A DNA stretch of 64,000 bases from Parapristionchus giblindavisi (taxonomy: Eukaryota; Nematoda; Chromadorea; Rhabditida; Diplogasteridae). The stretch lies in the NCBI GenBank assembly GCA_943737045.1, contig CALSFV010000202.1, positions 2,356,001 through 2,420,000 of the forward strand. The letters are read 5' to 3'. Both the position numbers and the translations under genes were made by a program. The notes beneath the pieces were generated by a model. It was not told the DNA's origin and did no database searches. It was given only the letters and a program-made list of their open reading frames with translations. Shown piece by piece: positions 61,101 to 64,000 of the stretch (positions within the stretch are counted from its first letter, which is position 1; each line of letters starts with the position of its first letter).

Positions 61101-62713
61101 GCTTCCTTTGCTTTGTCAGATCCTCCACTTATCCTTGGCCATATATAAGGACGAAATGAATGAGGAATTCCAGATTCCTGCAAACATGTTATTGTAGGAA
61201 GTTTTTTTTTCTCCTTTCCTTAGTGGGCAATAGTGATGGATATATAAGTGATATAAGAAATGTCCGAACAGAAAAGAAGAAAACAATGTGGCAATGGGAG
61301 AATTCGATCAATTCGAATATGCAATACTACTATAAGTAAATTATGATGACTTGATAATAAAGTAGGACGATAGTATTTGTATAATGATGATATAGTAGAT
61401 ATTTACCTCATCTCTAGTTCTCTAACAATCTCTCTCTCTCGACTTAATTACAATATTGAAGTAGGTTTAAAGGTGCAAAATTGTCATTGAATACATATAT
61501 TAAAAGTGTACAATTACCTTAACAAGTTTCTCGAATCTATCACTAGTCAATCGTCCATTCTTCACATTCGACCATTTCAATTCCGCCTTTACTTCGCTGT
61601 GGGTGGTTTCGATAGCGCTGATCCATTTCAACCTCGACAATAATTCTATTAGATTTTTTAATTTATTTCTCTAACCATTATCATTTTTGTTACTTCTTAG
61701 TATAATGTTATACATTGCACATCTTTCCATTTTCGATCAACACCACCCATGAAGCTTGAACTGTTATTTGCATTATACAGATGATACAAGAAGCAACATC
61801 GGAGTAATATTTGTAAGAATGCACTTAAGAACGTGTCGTCACGTTTCTACAAGACAAACGGGTAGGCAAGGTTCCAACACAGTTATGACCACTCACTCTT
61901 GTTCTCCAGATTTCTTCACTCGAGCAGATTCCTCATCCGGATCCTTTTCTTTCACTACTGCATCATGGTTTTCATTTTTGCGAAATCCATATTCGTTGAA
62001 ACTGGAGTACAGTACTGATTATATAGTAATTGACATTGGGTCAGCGACTCAAGAGAAGAAAGTTAAATTAGAACGGATCGACGATTTTAATTGGATAACC
62101 TCACAATAAAATATACTTCTCTTGCAACTATAATTTCAAAATAAAGAAAGCGATGAAAGACTAATTGAGCTTTAGTATTAGATAAAGGAGTGTATTTACT
62201 CACAGTTCAATAGGATCATCAAATATTCTTGGAAGAATGGATGGAAGAATGGCTCCACATGGATCTCTTTCATTAGGAAATAGAGATGAATGAATAACCG
62301 CGTCAATCTGATAAAGCCTCATCTTTATTATACTTCTATATCATTCTTCTATGTCGTTCTTATAAGAAGCTATGAACAGCGTATCCGAGAAAGCTTCACA
62401 AAAAATACGATCCCAGTATTATGTGGCAATACATGGGTTGTATAATCATACATTCAATTATTCGAGTGGAATAATATGGATCAAATACGAAATGGGTACC
62501 TCTACAGTTGTTTCGCACACTTTTCGTTCAGTTTTCATTGAATCGCCATCATTATCTTCCAAACTCTCCACATATTTGGCTTTCTCGCCTAAATGTCGTT
62601 TATTTAACAACTTTCAAAGTCTTTTATACAAACTTATGCAACGGGTAAACGGCTAAAGATTCAAATTTTTCAAAAAAAATTAGCTTGCCTTTCTTGTATT
62701 TGCTGTCTGTCAT
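55149..62713 (-). CDS. SGSM3: TBC-SH3-RUN RabGAP, SGSM3 ortholog
   Basis: About 829 residues from 26 exons: 62713-62689, 62588-62500 (or -62521), 62307-62204, 62001-61897, 61632-61518, 61177-61061, 60702-60547, 60430-60337, 59993-59902, 59093-58953, 58767-58660, 58610-58518, 58230-58162, 57894-57812, 57634-57560, 57511-57455, 57369-57242, 57097-56998, 56911-56852, 56719-56605, 56265-56171, 56042-55980, 55884-55785, 55708-55647, 55601-55464, 55253-55149. The N-terminus has FNEYGFR. The TBC domain (about 149-390) has both catalytic fingers, Arg200 in IEKDLLR and Gln237 in YCQ, so Rab GTPase activation is expected. SH3 (about 534-590) has ALLDF and [23 protein letters not shown] runs from about 605 to 760, and the end (KHHLFSWDL) matches SGSM3. 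The ATG follows an acceptor by 30 bases. Two introns are GC-AG (exons 1/2 and 17/18). The junction of exons 13/14 is off by one phase, so a micro-exon or an unusual site is missed there. Confidence 0.93.
59277..59857. mobile_element. 581-bp MITE in an SGSM3 intron
   Basis: Imperfect terminal repeats of about 70 bp start taccgt.a.aacgaaaaaaa and continue through a tgacaaattgtcacaaaagt block. TTATC lies on both sides (59272-59276 and 59858-59862). The core has its own inverted block (tggtatac...gtatacca). It sits between SGSM3 exons 9 and 10. The 5-bp duplication leaves the superfamily open. Confidence 0.72.
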
Positions 62714-62743
62714 ATGAATCTCGTGATTACCGATGACACTATC

Positions 62744-63459
62744 CTGAAATATATGAATATGGGCAAATGAAGATGAAGAATAGTGGGATTAGAGTGAAGA
62801 AAGAAAGGAAATGACGAGGCCTTCAATGTCTCTTCTTTCCTATCGTCGTCAACCCCCTTCTATGTCTCCCTTCATATCTATGTAGTCTCTCATTTCCTCT
62901 TCTCTCTAAATCTCTCTCTCACTTTCATGCCTCGTCCTAGTGGCACACACCATCGATTCCTACGTCTTCTCTCTCTCTATCTCTCGTCTCCCTCTCTCTG
63001 TCCTCCAACATTCCCTTTCTCCCTCTCCATATCCCCTATAGGGATGGCCATATTGAGATCTCAATAGGGCCTTTCATAAATTATCCATTCTGAACTGGCA
63101 ATTAGGGAAGGACAATTATGATTGCGTTATTTGTATTACATCGGCAAGTGAAGATTCATCACCAACCTAAAATCTTCGATGAAACGAGTGATTGGATCGA
63201 TGAGAAGTGTTAAATTATGGTCGTTTGCATTGTAGTTTGTGTCTGTACTGATAAGGAATAAGGGCTACGAGAGACCCAATACAATGAAAAAAGCTGAGCA
63301 AACTGATGTAATAAGATTGTCCTCCACTCTTCCACAACTATTATTGAAAAGGTTTATATGATAATAGTGCATCAGTTGAAGGATTAAAGATTTTGATTTC
63401 GTAGTGTCTGAGAGCATTGTAGCACCGTTCATGCTATTCTACATTAGTGTTACATAATA
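62744..63459. other. Upstream region of SGSM3
   Basis: The SGSM3 first exon begins after a tatttcag acceptor at 62744-62751 (minus strand), so this region is outron and promoter. It includes a CT-rich tract at about 62815-63030. No exon was supported. Confidence 0.5.
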
Positions 63460-64000
63460 CAGTACTGGCCAAAAGGTTATTGACTTTTGGTTTTTTCGTC
63501 ATAACTTTTTTCAAACTCAACCGATCGAGTCCAGATGTTCAGGGTTAATTTTGACATTATCTAATCACAATTCGAACTCTTCTTCGAACAGGTTCTTCGA
63601 AAATGCAGAAAGCTGTTTTTTTTCAACCTCGCAACATCTTTTTAAGTGTCCCGAAAAAAATTCGCAAAACTTCGAACTTCAGTGCATGGAATCAACCATG
63701 ATCACTTACATGTCGAAAACAGTATTATATTTTTTCCACATATATTCTAGCTAGAACAAGATTCATTGTTAATATAATGAATTTTGTGAATGACTAGGCC
63801 GCCCAATACATACGTTATGCAAACTTTTGAAATGCCACGAAAAAAAAAGAAATTTCTCGATTTTTTTCAAGCTCCAATTAAAAAAACAATTGTATTCCCA
63901 TGTTAACGCTCTTGTAAATTCTCATTCTATGTGCCTCTAATTTTACAGTAGTGCATGCAGTGTATGTGTAGATCACAACTTGAACCACGGCTAGCGAGAG
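63460..64000. mobile_element. Tc1-like element end, running out of the window
   Basis: CAGTACTGGCCAAAAGG begins directly after a TA (63458-63459), followed by the block cgtcataacttttttcaaac and tcaaccgatc. This is close to the left end of the element at 23016 and has the form of Tc1-family terminal repeats. No transposase motif is readable in the 540 bp present and the other terminal repeat lies beyond the window. The right boundary given is only the window end. Confidence 0.65.

Overview
The window is eukaryotic and almost certainly nematode. Its genes are split into many short exons. Most acceptors read TTTCAG or TTTTAG, and several start codons lie only 0 to 30 bases after such an acceptor, as expected when a spliced leader is trans-spliced on. 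The protein families are animal ones (SLC6, SLC16-like MFS, IgSF, DOMON, TBC/SH3/RUN). Exons were rebuilt by hand from splice sites, phase continuity and family motifs; no species is assigned.

Region 1 (1-12.4 kb): the 3' half of a monocarboxylate-transporter-like MFS gene (+), a 59-residue PMP3/UPF0057 two-helix membrane protein (-), and a complete 19-exon SLC6 sodium:neurotransmitter/amino-acid symporter (-) of 621 residues. One SLC6 intron carries a tRNA-derived SINE with a 13-bp target duplication.

Region 2 (12.45-24.8 kb): a roughly 10.5-kb palindrome. Its outer 2,336-bp arms are almost identical. The inner left arm alone carries two foldback transposons and extra tandem copies of a ~400-bp unit. 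The right end abuts a degenerate Tc1-like element, which itself holds a 350-bp MITE with a TTA duplication.

Region 3 (25.06-31.07 kb): a 3.84-kb CR1/Jockey-type LINE with open ORF1 and ORF2 (-), flanked by two 1,084-bp direct repeats that I read as identical except for one base.

Region 4 (31-44.2 kb): a gene-poor stretch of pyrimidine or purine tracts that switch strand, small MITEs and an RTE-type LINE remnant.

Region 5 (44.2-64 kb): a 448-residue IgSF protein (signal peptide, three Ig domains, FN3, hydrophobic C-terminus) (+); a 174-residue secreted DOMON protein (+); and a ~829-residue TBC-SH3-RUN RabGAP, the SGSM3 ortholog (-), with both catalytic fingers and two GC-AG introns. The window ends inside a second Tc1-like terminal repeat. 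The genes look like independent single-copy loci; only the repeats tie the window together.
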